Assembly (NCBI RefSeq): GCF_001270745.1
Contig: NZ_LFXL01000026.1
Coordinates: 62,001 to 126,000, forward strand
Reading direction: 5' to 3'
Length of the DNA: 64,000 bases
Source: Jiangella muralis
GTDB lineage: Bacteria; Actinomycetota; Actinomycetes; Jiangellales; Jiangellaceae
The notes below the pieces were generated by a model. The model had not been told where the DNA came from, did no database searches, and saw only the letters and a list, made by a program, of their open reading frames with translations. Position 1 is the first letter of the stretch, and each line of letters starts with the position of its first letter. Positions 1 to 7,937 of this stretch are shown one piece after another. The translations under genes were made by a program, and so were the position numbers.

Positions 1-931
1 CAACACCGTCCATCTGCTGCTGGTCGACGCGCATCGGGGTGCGCGTCCGCTGCCGGCGTACAAGCAGAAGACCGACTTGCGGCTGGTCGAACTGCTCGAC
101 GACTCCGGGTCGATCGGCAAGGAGGGCGCCAAACGCCTGGTGCAGAGCTGCCGCGAGGCGGTCGAGGCGGCCGAGGACAAGGGCGCCACCTCGATGCTGG
201 CGTTCGCGACGTCGGCGTTGCGCGAGGCCGTCAACGGGACCGCGGTCCTCGACCGGGTGCGCGAGGAGGCCGGCGTCGACCTGCAGATCCTCTCCGGCGA
301 GGACGAGGCGCGGCTGACGTTCCTGGCGGTGCGGCGCTGGTACGGCTGGTCGGCGGGGCGGCTGCTGAGCCTCGACATCGGCGGCGGCTCGCTGGAACTG
401 GCCGCCGGCGGCGACGAAGATCCCGACGTCGCCGTGTCGCTGCCGCTGGGCGCCGCCCGGCTCACGCGCGACTGGTTCACCGGCGACCCGCCCGGCAAGG
501 ACGAGGTGCGGGCGCTGCGGCGGCACGTGCGGGCCGAGGTCGCGTCGATCATCGGCGACGTCAACCGGTACGGCGGCCGCGACCGCGTGGTCGCGTCGAG
601 CAAGACGTTCCGGTCGCTGGCCCGGGCGACCGGCGCCGCGCCGTCCGGCGAGGGCCCGTACGTCCGGCGCACGCTCAGCCGCTCTGACGTGCAGGATCTG
701 GTGAAGAAGCTGGCGTCCATGACGGCCGCCGAGCGGGCCAAACTGCCTGGTGTCTCGTCCGGGCGGGCGGGCCAGCTGCTGGCCGGCGCCATCGTCGCCG
801 ACGCCGCGCTCGACCTGTTCGAGGTCGACGAGGTCGACGTCTGCCCGTGGGCCTTGCGCGAGGGCGTCATCCTGCGCCGGCTGGACCAGATCGAGGGGGG
901 CACGTTCGGCGAATCGGACGAATCGGGTTAG
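1..931 (+). CDS. ppx: Ppx/GppA-family exopolyphosphatase, 5'-truncated by the window edge
   Basis: The reading frame is open from base 2, so the gene starts outside the window; the first residues read [18 protein letters not shown], the beginning of the ASKHA phosphatase fold. SGEDEAR and the phosphate-binding [10 protein letters not shown] loop follow. The family hydrolyses inorganic polyphosphate or pppGpp in the cytoplasm. About 310 residues are visible and only the N-terminal tip appears missing. Its place just upstream of a secreted peptidase and a sugar isomerase matches the Rv0496-Rv0498 arrangement of mycobacteria. Whether polyP or pppGpp is the main substrate cannot be read from sequence. 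Confidence 0.9.
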   Translation, partial: NTVHLLLVDAHRGARPLPAYKQKTDLRLVELLDDSGSIGKEGAKRLVQSCREAVEAAEDKGATSMLAFATSALREAVNGTAVLDRVREEAGVDLQILSGEDEARLTFLAVRRWYGWSAGRLLSLDIGGGSLELAAGGDEDPDVAVSLPLGAARLTRDWFTGDPPGKDEVRALRRHVRAEVASIIGDVNRYGGRDRVVASSKTFRSLARATGAAPSGEGPYVRRTLSRSDVQDLVKKLASMTAAERAKLPGVSSGRAGQLLAGAIVADAALDLFEVDEVDVCPWALREGVILRRLDQIEGGTFGESDESG

Positions 932-979
932 AGTCATGTGGCCGTTATCGTCTCGTGATCTTCCGGAGGACCGCCGCTC

Positions 980-1780
980 GTGCCCCACGCTCGCCACAAG
1001 CGGCGCCGTCCTGGCCGTCTCAGCCGTCTCGTCCTGCCCGTCGCGGGCGCGGGCGCTGCTGCCGGAGCCGCCGTCGGTGCCACGGCGTTCTCGTCGGCGC
1101 CGCCCCCGGTAGCGGCCGTCTCCCCGGTCTCACCGGCCCCGTTCGACGTCGACGCGCTGCGCGAGGACGCCGCGGCCGGCCCGGACCGCGGTGACAACGC
1201 CGCTCCGTCCCCGCTGGCCGGCAGCGCCACGCCGTCCACCCCCGCCCCGTCGCCGTCGGTGACCGCCGCGCCGACGCCGGCACCCACGGCCGTCACGCCC
1301 GCCCCGTCGCCCACTCCGACTCCGGAGCCGGCCGGCTTCCCGCCGATCGCCGGCTGCGACGCCACCGTCCCCGGCGACGACGTCGGCAACGGCGAGCTCG
1401 GCGACGACCACCTCTGCGGCATCGGCAGCGGCCAGCAGCTGCGGCCCGACGCCGCCGCCTCCTTCGTCGCGCTCGACGCCTTCTACCGAGCCGAGACCGG
1501 CGAGGGCCTGATCTCGTGCGTCACCGATTCCTATCGCAGCTACGAGGCCCAGGTCGACGTCGCCGACCGCAAGCCCGGCCTGGCCGCCGAGCCCGGCACC
1601 AGCGAGCACGGCTGGGGCCTCGCCGTCGACGTCGGCTGCGGAGCCAACTCCTTCGACGGTGCCCTCTACGACTGGCTCGACGACAACGCCGGCGACTTCG
1701 GCTGGGACAACCCCGGCTGGGCCCAGCCCGGTGGCAGCACACCGGAGCCCTGGCACTGGGAGTTCTCTCCTGCATCCTGA
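980..1780 (+). CDS. Secreted VanY-like M15 D-alanyl-D-alanine carboxypeptidase
   Basis: This 266-residue protein starts at GTG behind a GGAGGA ribosome site. A basic N-terminus plus an Ala/Gly-rich segment (about residues 14-45) looks like a signal peptide or anchor. It is followed by a Pro/Ala/Thr-rich linker (about 45-120) that could span the wall. The C-terminal domain carries the M15 zinc signature [10 protein letters not shown] (residues 208-217, likely ligands H210 and D217) and EPWHWEF (256-262, ligand H259). Known M15B enzymes trim D-Ala from peptidoglycan stem peptides. The substrate is inferred from the family; all expected catalytic residues are visible. Confidence 0.85.
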   Translation: MPHARHKRRRPGRLSRLVLPVAGAGAAAGAAVGATAFSSAPPPVAAVSPVSPAPFDVDALREDAAAGPDRGDNAAPSPLAGSATPSTPAPSPSVTAAPTPAPTAVTPAPSPTPTPEPAGFPPIAGCDATVPGDDVGNGELGDDHLCGIGSGQQLRPDAAASFVALDAFYRAETGEGLISCVTDSYRSYEAQVDVADRKPGLAAEPGTSEHGWGLAVDVGCGANSFDGALYDWLDDNAGDFGWDNPGWAQPGGSTPEPWHWEFSPAS

Positions 1781-1808
1781 ACCCGCGGGGCCGCTTACTC
1801 TTGGGAGC

Positions 1809-2720
1809 GTGTCCGAACTGCGCCAGAGTGCCTCCGGGGTGCTGCGCGTCCCCGAGGCGCCGGTGGGGCTGTCCACCGCCGCCACCTACCCGCAGGGGGC
1901 GGCCACGGCGTTCGAGATGGCCGCATCGCTCGGGTACGACGGCGTCGAGGTGATGGTGTGGACCGACCCGGTCAGCCAGGACATCGATCAAATCGAGCAG
2001 TTGTCCCAGCGCTACGGCATGCCGGTGCTGTCCGTGCACGCGCCGTGTCTGCTGATCACCCAGCGGGTGTGGTCGCCCGACCCGACGGTGCGGCTGACGA
2101 AGTCCCTGGAGGCGGCCCGCCGCCTCGGCGCCACCACCGTCGTCGTCCACCCGCCGTTCCGCTGGCAGCGCGAGTACGCCCGCGGGTTCGTCGAGCTGGT
2201 CGACCGGCTGGAGGACGAGTTCGGCATCGCCGTCGCGGTCGAGAACATGTACCCGTGGCGGGCCGCCGGACGGGAGGTCGCCGCCTACGCGCCCGACTGG
2301 GACCCCACCGACGAGGCGTACCGGCACATCACCCTGGACCTGTCGCATGCGGCCGTTGCCGGGCAGGACTCCCTGGAGCTGTCAGAGTCGGTCGGCGACC
2401 GCCTGGCGCACGTGCACATGACCGACGGCACCGGCTCGGCCCGCGACGAGCACCTGATCCCGGGCCGCGGCAACCAGCCGTGCTCGGCGGTCCTGGAACG
2501 GCTGGCCCGCATCGAGTGGTCCGGGTCGGTGATCCTCGAGGTGAGCACCCGCCGGGCCCGCAACCTCGCCGAGCGGGAGGCCGACCTCGCCGAGGCGCTC
2601 GCCTTCACCCGCCTCAACCTCGCCGCCTCCGTGGAGACGGCCTTCGCGGTCGGCCCCGACGGGACGGCGGAACTGGTCGCCCGCGGCGGCGCCGGCTCGA
2701 CCGTGGCCTCCACCCCATGA
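1809..2720 (+). CDS. Sugar phosphate isomerase/epimerase (AP endonuclease 2-like TIM barrel)
   Basis: The 303-residue product has the xylose-isomerase-like TIM-barrel pattern: [11 protein letters not shown] at strand 1, [51 protein letters not shown] and SVILEVS, with His, Glu and Asp residues placed to bind a metal. GTG at 1809 is chosen because the open frame extending upstream would overlap the preceding gene. The family isomerises or epimerises sugars; endonuclease IV is a distant relative. It is the counterpart of mycobacterial Rv0498, whose substrate is not known to me. Confidence 0.8.
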   Translation: MSELRQSASGVLRVPEAPVGLSTAATYPQGAATAFEMAASLGYDGVEVMVWTDPVSQDIDQIEQLSQRYGMPVLSVHAPCLLITQRVWSPDPTVRLTKSLEAARRLGATTVVVHPPFRWQREYARGFVELVDRLEDEFGIAVAVENMYPWRAAGREVAAYAPDWDPTDEAYRHITLDLSHAAVAGQDSLELSESVGDRLAHVHMTDGTGSARDEHLIPGRGNQPCSAVLERLARIEWSGSVILEVSTRRARNLAEREADLAEALAFTRLNLAASVETAFAVGPDGTAELVARGGAGSTVASTP

Positions 2721-2768
2721 TCATCGGCGATCGACCACGTCATAGTGGGGTCGATCGCCGATGATCAT
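2717..2768. terminator. Perfect 20-bp inverted repeat at the 3' end of the isomerase gene
   Basis: Arms 2717-2736 and 2749-2768 are exact reverse complements separated by 12 bases. The left arm contains the isomerase stop codon, so ribosomes would reach the stem base. There is no downstream T tract, as is usual for actinobacterial hairpin terminators. The arms carry the TGATC motif seen in two other intergenic palindromes here. Confidence 0.75.
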
Positions 2769-3152
2769 GAGGGCGGGCCAGCGGACGACGAGCCGCGCGG
2801 AGCCGGTTGCCAAGAACCCACCCACGGCCAGTGAGCGGCCAGCGGACCAGGAGCACAGCGAGCAGGGAAGCCGGGCCCATCTTCCGGCCGGCTCCCTGAC
2901 GCTGCTTGAACGGGGGCGCGGGCGGCCGGGTCAAGCGGTCCGCCGTCGCGCGAAGCGCCCAGCCAGAGGTCCGCTTGAGGCGGCCGATCGCGCCCCCGAC
3001 AATCGGAAGCAGCAGGGGGCAGGCCAACGCGGCAAACCCCGCCAACGCGAGCTCGACCAACGCGAACCCCGGGCCAACCAAAGAATCAAGAAACGACGAA
3101 AGGCGCCGAGGGCAAAGCCCCCGACGCGAGTCGCGATACGAGAAACCGAGCA
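2769..3152. other. Non-coding stretch with a long imperfect inverted repeat
   Basis: No convincing gene is seen; open frames exist on both strands but lack a ribosome site and recognisable domains. Arms 2912-2938 and 2971-2997 pair over 27 bases with about four mismatches. A third small arm (GCTTGA at 2904-2909) could pair instead with TCAAGC at 2931-2936, so alternative folds are possible. Between 3020 and 3065 the motif CCAACGCG recurs three times. It could be a dispersed intergenic repeat or a structured RNA; a genome-wide search would be needed. Confidence 0.5.
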
Positions 3153-3200
3153 GCACGGGGGAGATTGCCGCAGGAGAAGCTGACAATCTCCGTCCCGTGC
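3153..3200 (-). terminator. Hairpin downstream of the chaplin-like gene
   Basis: GCACGGG plus GGAGATTG (3153-3167) pairs with CAATCTCC plus CCCGTGC (3184-3200), interrupted by a two-base bulge. It lies 13 bases past the stop codon of the leftward secreted-protein gene, where a terminator is expected. Confidence 0.6.
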
Positions 3201-3213
3201 CCTCAGCCCAGGG

Positions 3214-3699
3214 TCAGCCCTGCGGCAGCAGCTGCGTGCCCTCGGGGAGCAGCTCCAGCAGCTCGGTCTCGGTGAGGTCCTCGGGGGCGACACCCTCGGG
3301 CAGCAGGGTCTCCAGCTGCTCCTGGACGTCGGCCGGGATCTCCTCGGAGCCGTTGCAGGCCGCGTAGTCGCCGGCCTGGCTGCCCAGCAGGACGTTGAAC
3401 GGGCCCTGCCAGAACCACGGCAGGATGCACGCGTTGTTCGCGATGCTGCTGCCGTCGGTGTCCTCGGCCGCACCGTTACAGGCCGAGTACGAGCCGTACT
3501 GGTCCTCGACCCCGAGGTTGACGGGGCCCTGCCAGAACCAGGGCAGGATGCAGGCGTTGTTCAGGACGTCGATCTCGGGGAGAGCGTCGACGCCCGGAAC
3601 CTCGGGAACCTCGGGAGCCGCGGAAGCCGTGGCCCCGATGCCCATGGAGGCTGCGAACGCCACACCAGCGACGAGGGCGCCGCGCAGTACGTTCTTCAC
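3214..3699 (-). CDS. Secreted protein with two cysteine-paired repeats, chaplin-like architecture
   Basis: GTG at 3699 is chosen over an upstream ATG because AAGGAG lies eight bases before it and it yields a clean signal peptide (about residues 1-28, ending ATASAA). The mature protein holds two 30-residue repeats, residues 47-76 and 88-117. Each begins NNACILPWFWQGP and ends ACNG, giving Cys pairs 50/74 and 91/115. A Glu/Leu-rich tail follows. Two short hydrophobic modules with one Cys pair each recall chaplins, the surface amyloids of aerial hyphae, but the sequence does not match the chaplin motif as I know it. Function is inferred only from architecture. Confidence 0.75.
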   Translation of the reverse strand: MKNVLRGALVAGVAFAASMGIGATASAAPEVPEVPGVDALPEIDVLNNACILPWFWQGPVNLGVEDQYGSYSACNGAAEDTDGSSIANNACILPWFWQGPFNVLLGSQAGDYAACNGSEEIPADVQEQLETLLPEGVAPEDLTETELLELLPEGTQLLPQG

Positions 3700-4006
3700 C
3701 AGAATACTCCTTGAATGATCACGCGTTGTCTTGCGGTCGGTTGGTGCTTTGATGCGCATCAGCACGACAGCTTTGACTGGCTGGCGGGCTATGTCAAGCG
3801 TGTTGTCGGAGAGTCACCCGATTGGTGAGACTCGCCGTCGCATACCCCTCCTGTACAGGTGGTTCATGGTGGTGCCAGCGCATTTCAACCGAGTTTTCGA
3901 CACTTCTCACACATCACCGAAAGAATGCGACAACACGGCACATGTCAGGTGTGTGACGAGATTGGGGCGGGCGCCGGGCGGCGCCGGCGGATAGGATGCC
4001 GGAATT
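3700..4006. promoter_or_regulatory. Divergent AT-richer intergenic region between the secreted protein and the TetR gene
   Basis: No gene is supported. The stretch is noticeably less GC-rich than its surroundings and must hold promoters for both flanking genes. It contains an exact 12-base palindrome, TGATGCGCATCA (3750-3761), about 50 bases upstream of the secreted-protein start, and an imperfect repeat GAGTCACC/GGTGAGACTC around 3810-3833. Either could be an operator. I cannot name the regulator. Confidence 0.5.
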
Positions 4007-4621
4007 GTGGGAAAGGTTCTTCGAGGTCGGTCGGGGCGCCGCCGAGGCGCGCCCGACACCAGGGGAGAGATTCTCGCCGCCGCGCGCGACGTGTTCGGGG
4101 AGCGCGGGTACGACGGCGCCAGCGTGCGCGCCATCGCGGCGGCTGCGGAGGTCGACCCGGCGCTCGTCCATCACTACTTCGGGACCAAGGAGAAGCTCTT
4201 CCTGGCCGCCATGGACATCCCGTTCGACCCGTCGATCATCGCCGACGCGGTCATCGACGAGGCCGGCGGCGACGGCATCGGGGAGCGGGCCATCCGCACG
4301 TTCCTCGGCGTCTGGAGTCAGCCGGCCAGCCGGGCGCCGATCCTCGCGCTGCTCCGCTCCGCCATGCAGCACGAGGCCGCCGCCCGGCTGATGCGTCAGT
4401 TCGTCACCCGCGCCATCCTCGGCCGCGTCCTCGTCGCCTTCGAGGGCGTGCCGGACGGCGCGCTGCGGGCCGAGGCCATGGTGTCGCAGCTCATCGGGCT
4501 GGCGATCACCCGCTACGTGGTGAAGCTGGAGCCCATCGCGTCGGTGTCGGACGAGGAGCTGGTGCGGCTGATCGCCCCGGTGCTGCAGCACTACTACGAC
4601 GACGCCTTCGAGCAGGACTGA
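4007..4621 (+). CDS. TetR-family transcriptional regulator
   Basis: The 204-residue protein has a typical TetR N-terminal helix-turn-helix at about residues 18-66 (TRGEILAAARDVFGERGYDGASVRAIAAAAEVDPALVHHYFGTKEKLF). The C-terminal ligand domain (RAPILALLRSAMQHEAAARLMRQF) resembles the TetR_C_17 class. It ends 61 bases before an ABC exporter operon whose promoter carries a palindrome over the start codon. The simplest reading is a local repressor of that exporter released by an exported compound. The ligand is unknown. Start GTG gives the usual length. Confidence 0.85.
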   Translation: MGKVLRGRSGRRRGAPDTRGEILAAARDVFGERGYDGASVRAIAAAAEVDPALVHHYFGTKEKLFLAAMDIPFDPSIIADAVIDEAGGDGIGERAIRTFLGVWSQPASRAPILALLRSAMQHEAAARLMRQFVTRAILGRVLVAFEGVPDGALRAEAMVSQLIGLAITRYVVKLEPIASVSDEELVRLIAPVLQHYYDDAFEQD

Positions 4622-4645
4622 CGCCGCCCGAAACCCTCCGGACGC

Positions 4646-4690
4646 TTGACGCGAGCTCGTTCGCGGCCGCATTATTCATCACATGATGAA
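4646..4690 (+). promoter_or_regulatory. Leaderless promoter with overlapping palindromic operator for the ABC exporter
   Basis: TTGACG (4646-4651), an 18-base spacer and CATTAT (4670-4675) form a sigma-A type promoter. Transcription would start about seven bases on, near the ATG at 4683, and no ribosome site is visible. The exact 7+7 palindrome TTCATCA-CA-TGATGAA (4675-4690) covers the end of the -10 and the start codon, a classic repressor position. The upstream TetR protein is the likely binder. Confidence 0.6.
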
Positions 4691-5411
4691 TTCCGCTGTA
4701 CTGATCCGCGGGCTGCGGGTCGTCCGCGGCCCGATCACCGCTCTCGACGACTTCGACCTGGACGTCCGCCCCGGCAGCGTGACCGGCCTGCTCGGCCCGT
4801 CCGGGTCCGGGAAGTCGACGCTGATGCGCGCGATCGTGGGGGTGCAGCAGGTGGCCGGCGGGACGGTCGAGGTCCTCGGCCACCCGGCCGGTGCCAAGGT
4901 GCTGCGCGACCGCGTCGCCTACGTCACCCAGGCGCCCAGCGTCTACGCCGACCTCACGGTCCGGCAGAACCTGCGCTACTACGCCCGCGTCCTCGGCGCC
5001 CCGGCGAGCGACGTCGACCGCGCGATCGAGCAGGTCGACCTCGGCACGCACGCCGACCACCTGGTCGGGCGGCTGTCCGGCGGGCAGGAGTCGCGCGTCT
5101 CGCTGGCGACGGCGCTGCTCGGCTCGCCGGAGCTGCTGGTCCTGGACGAGCCGACGGTCGGCCTCGACCCGGTGCTGCGGGTGCAGCTGTGGGAGTTGTT
5201 CAACCGGCTCGCCGCCGATGGCGCCACGCTGCTGGTGTCCAGCCACGTGATGGACGAGGCCGAGCGGTGCGAGCGGCTGGTGCTGCTGCGCGACGGCCGG
5301 TTGCTGGCCGACGACACGCTGCCCGGCCTGCTGGCCCGCACCGGCGCGGCCGACGCCGAGGACGCGTTCCTCGAACTGGTCGAGAAGGCGGAGCAGGAGG
5401 TGGCGTCATGA
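4683..5411 (+). CDS. ABC transporter ATP-binding protein
   Basis: This 242-residue nucleotide-binding subunit shows Walker A GPSGSGKST (38-46), Q-loop around VTQ (80-82), signature LSGGQ (131-135), Walker B LLVLDE (151-156) and switch His188. It would energise an exporter with the ABC-2 permease encoded next, with which it overlaps by four bases (ATGA). The pairing of a single ATPase with a single ABC-2 permease beside a TetR gene is typical of drug or lipid efflux. The ATG lies at the predicted transcription start. Confidence 0.92.
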   Translation: MMNSAVLIRGLRVVRGPITALDDFDLDVRPGSVTGLLGPSGSGKSTLMRAIVGVQQVAGGTVEVLGHPAGAKVLRDRVAYVTQAPSVYADLTVRQNLRYYARVLGAPASDVDRAIEQVDLGTHADHLVGRLSGGQESRVSLATALLGSPELLVLDEPTVGLDPVLRVQLWELFNRLAADGATLLVSSHVMDEAERCERLVLLRDGRLLADDTLPGLLARTGAADAEDAFLELVEKAEQEVAS

Positions 5412-6136
5412 CCCCGCGGATCACCTTGGCCACCGCCGCCCGGGTCCTGACCCAGCTGCGGCACGACCCGCGCACGATCGCGCTGATGCTGGTGGTCCCC
5501 AGCCTGCTGCTGTCGCTGCTCTGGTGGATCTACGACGGCGGCGCCACGTTCGACCGCATCGGCCCGGCGCTGCTGGCGATCTTCCCGTTCCTGGTGATGT
5601 TCCTGGTGACGTCGATCGCGACGCTGCGCGAGCGGACGTCGGGGACGTTGGAGCGGCTGCTGTCGATGCCGACCGGAAAGTTCGACTTCCTCGCCGGCTA
5701 CGCGCTGGCGTTCGGGCTGGTCGCGCTGGTGCAGGCGTTGATCACGGCGTCGGTGGCGATCGGCCTGCTCGACCTCGACACCGCCGGGCCGGCCTGGCTG
5801 CTCATCGCCGTCGCGGTGTTCGACGCGCTGCTGGGGGTGGCGCTCGGACTGTTCGTCAGCGCGTTCGCGTCGACGGAGTTCCAGGTGGTCCAGTTCATGC
5901 CGGCGCTGATCCTGCCGCAGTTCCTGCTCTGCGGGCTGCTGGTGCCGCGCGACGAACTGCCGGACGTGCTGGGCGCGATCTCCGACGTGCTGCCGCTGTC
6001 GTACGCCGTCGACGCGATGAGCGAGGTGCAGACCAGCGCCGACCCGCAGGTGTGGGGCCAGATCGGCGTCGTGCTCGGGTTCTCGGTGGTGCTGCTGGCG
6101 CTCGGCGCGGCCACGTTGCGTCGCCGCACCCCCTGA
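5408..6136 (+). CDS. ABC-2 type permease
   Basis: The 242-residue integral membrane protein has about six hydrophobic helices, for example LMLVVPSLLLSLLWWIY, IFPFLVMFLVTSIATL and FMPALILPQFLLCGLLVP. It also has the conserved LRERTSGTLERLLSMP region between helices 2 and 3 that marks ABC-2 permeases of the DrrB/YhhJ type. It completes the exporter with the preceding ATPase. The frame is open further upstream, but ATG at 5408 overlaps the ATPase stop and gives the family length. The substrate is unknown. Confidence 0.9.
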   Translation: MTPRITLATAARVLTQLRHDPRTIALMLVVPSLLLSLLWWIYDGGATFDRIGPALLAIFPFLVMFLVTSIATLRERTSGTLERLLSMPTGKFDFLAGYALAFGLVALVQALITASVAIGLLDLDTAGPAWLLIAVAVFDALLGVALGLFVSAFASTEFQVVQFMPALILPQFLLCGLLVPRDELPDVLGAISDVLPLSYAVDAMSEVQTSADPQVWGQIGVVLGFSVVLLALGAATLRRRTP

Positions 6137-6193
6137 CGTCGGTTGCCGTACGCTGGCGGGGTCCGGCTACCCGTGTGACGAGAGGGCACCGCC

Positions 6194-7135
6194 TTGGCAG
6201 TGACGATGGTGCGTTCGGCGTTGCTGGGCGCGTCGCGCAGCGAGCGGCTGCGGCACACCGCCGAGCGCATCCCGCTGACCCGCAAGGTCGTCGCCCGGTA
6301 CGTCGCCGGCACCGAGCAGAGCGACGCCGTGCGGGTGGCCGGTGAGCTGGCCGGCGAGGGGCTCGCCGTCACCATCGACCACCTGGGCGAGCCCACCCAC
6401 GACCGCGCCCACGCCACCCGAATCGCGCAGACCTACGTCGCGCTGCTCGAGGCGCTGGGCAAGGCCGAGCTCACCCCGGACGTCGAGGTGTCGGTGACGC
6501 TGTCGGCGGTCGGGCAGACGCTGCCGGCCGACGGCGCCGCCATCGCGCTGGAGAACGCGCAGCAGATCTGCCAGGCCGCGGCCGACGCCGGCACCACGGT
6601 GACGCTGGACATGGAGGACCACACCACCACCGACGCCACGCTGGGCATCCTGCGCGACCTCCGCGCCGACTTCCCCAGCGTCGGCGCGGTGCTGCAGGCC
6701 CAGCTCAAGCGCACCGAGTCCGACTGCCGCGACCTCGCCTACGAGGGCTCCCGGGTGCGGCTGTGCAAGGGCGCCTACGACGAGCCCGAGACCGTCGCCT
6801 TCCGCGACCGCGGCGAGGTCGACCGCTCGTACGTGCGCTGCATGAAGGTGCTGTTCGCCGGCGCCGGCTACCCGATGATCGCCACCCACGACGCCCGGCT
6901 GGTCGAGATCGCCGGGTCGCTCGCCGCCCGGCACCGCCGCGAACAGGGCAGTTACGAGTACCAGATGCTCTACGGCCTGCGCTCGCGCGAGCAGGTCCGG
7001 CTGGTCCGGGCCGGCGAGCGGGTCCGCGTCTACGTCCCTTACGGCCCGGAGTGGTACGCCTACCTGGTCCGCCGGCTGGCCGACCGGCCGGCCAACCTCG
7101 CTTTCCTGCTGCGATCGGTGGCGAGTTCGAAATGA
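6194..7135 (+). CDS. Proline dehydrogenase
   Basis: The 313-residue monofunctional flavoprotein oxidises proline to pyrroline-5-carboxylate. The TIM-barrel signatures LQAQLKRTESDC, RLCKGAYDEP, MIATHD, EYQMLYGLR and VRVYVPYGPEWYAYLVRRLADRPAN are all present, including the substrate-binding tail motif YxxRRLxxRPxN. TTG at 6194 follows AGAGGG; GTG at 6200 is an alternative two codons later. No P5C dehydrogenase domain is attached. It overlaps proC by four bases, coupling an oxidative and a reductive step of the proline/P5C couple. Confidence 0.92.
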   Translation: MAVTMVRSALLGASRSERLRHTAERIPLTRKVVARYVAGTEQSDAVRVAGELAGEGLAVTIDHLGEPTHDRAHATRIAQTYVALLEALGKAELTPDVEVSVTLSAVGQTLPADGAAIALENAQQICQAAADAGTTVTLDMEDHTTTDATLGILRDLRADFPSVGAVLQAQLKRTESDCRDLAYEGSRVRLCKGAYDEPETVAFRDRGEVDRSYVRCMKVLFAGAGYPMIATHDARLVEIAGSLAARHRREQGSYEYQMLYGLRSREQVRLVRAGERVRVYVPYGPEWYAYLVRRLADRPANLAFLLRSVASSK

Positions 7136-7935
7136 CGGTGGCGCTGCTCGGAGCAGGCGTGATGGGTGAGGCGCTGCTGGCCGGCATCCTGCAGGGACGG
7201 CCCGCGTCCGACCTCCTGGTCGGCGAGAAGCGGCCGGAGCGCGCGGCCGAGCTGACCGAGCGGTACGGCGTCGAGGTGGTCGGTAACGCCGAGGCCGTGC
7301 GCCGCGCCGGCACCGTCCTGCTCGTTGTGAAGCCGCACGACGTCGGTCCGCTGCTGGACGAGGTCGCCGCCGAGGCCCGGCCCGGGCAGCTGTTCGTGTC
7401 GCTGGCGGCCGGCATCACGACGGCGTTCGTCGAGGCGCGGCTGCCCGACGGCGTCGCCGTCGTGCGGGTCATGCCGAACACCCCGGCGCTGGTCGGCGAG
7501 GGCATGGCCGCCATCTCGCCGGGCACGCACAGCGGCGACGAGCAGTTGCGCGAGGCCGAGGAGCTGCTGCGCTCCACCGGCCGCGTCACGCGGGTGCCCG
7601 AGTCGCAGCAGGACGCCGTCACCGCCGTCTCCGGCTCCGGCCCGGCGTACGTGTTCTACTTGGCCGAGTCGATGATCGAGGCCGGCGTCCACCTGGGCCT
7701 GACCCGCGCCACCGCCACGGAGCTGGTCGTGCAGACGCTGGCCGGCTCGGCCGCGCTGCTGCGCGATTCCGGCGAGCACCCGACGGTGCTGCGCGAGCGG
7801 GTTACCTCGCCCGGCGGCACCACGGCGGCGGCGCTGCGGAAGCTGGAGGACGGCAAGGTCCGCGCCGACTTCCTCGCCGCGCTCGAGGCCGCCCGCGACC
7901 GCTCCCGCGCGCTGTCGTCCGGCGAGCCGGCCTGA
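7132..7935 (+). CDS. proC: Pyrroline-5-carboxylate reductase
   Basis: The 267-residue enzyme reduces pyrroline-5-carboxylate to proline with NAD(P)H. The N-terminal Rossmann motif LLGAGVMGEALL, the MPNTPALVGEGM loop, AVSGSGPAYVFYL and the C-terminal VTSPGGTTAAAL signature are intact. ATG at 7132 overlaps the proline dehydrogenase stop. An upstream extension of the same frame is excluded because it runs through the preceding gene. Placement before the small HTH/bS22/epimerase cluster matches mycobacterial Rv0500. Confidence 0.95.
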   Translation: MTVALLGAGVMGEALLAGILQGRPASDLLVGEKRPERAAELTERYGVEVVGNAEAVRRAGTVLLVVKPHDVGPLLDEVAAEARPGQLFVSLAAGITTAFVEARLPDGVAVVRVMPNTPALVGEGMAAISPGTHSGDEQLREAEELLRSTGRVTRVPESQQDAVTAVSGSGPAYVFYLAESMIEAGVHLGLTRATATELVVQTLAGSAALLRDSGEHPTVLRERVTSPGGTTAAALRKLEDGKVRADFLAALEAARDRSRALSSGEPA

Positions 7936-7937
7936 TC

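Noticed and set aside
934-1422. Leftward 162-codon frame opposite the VanY-like gene
   Set aside because: It is antisense of the Pro/Ala/Thr-rich linker and has low-complexity Gly/Val composition.
2740-3186. A leftward 148-codon frame with hydrophobic stretches
   Set aside because: No ribosome site, no recognised domain, and it spans palindromes; better explained as a repeat-like intergenic region.
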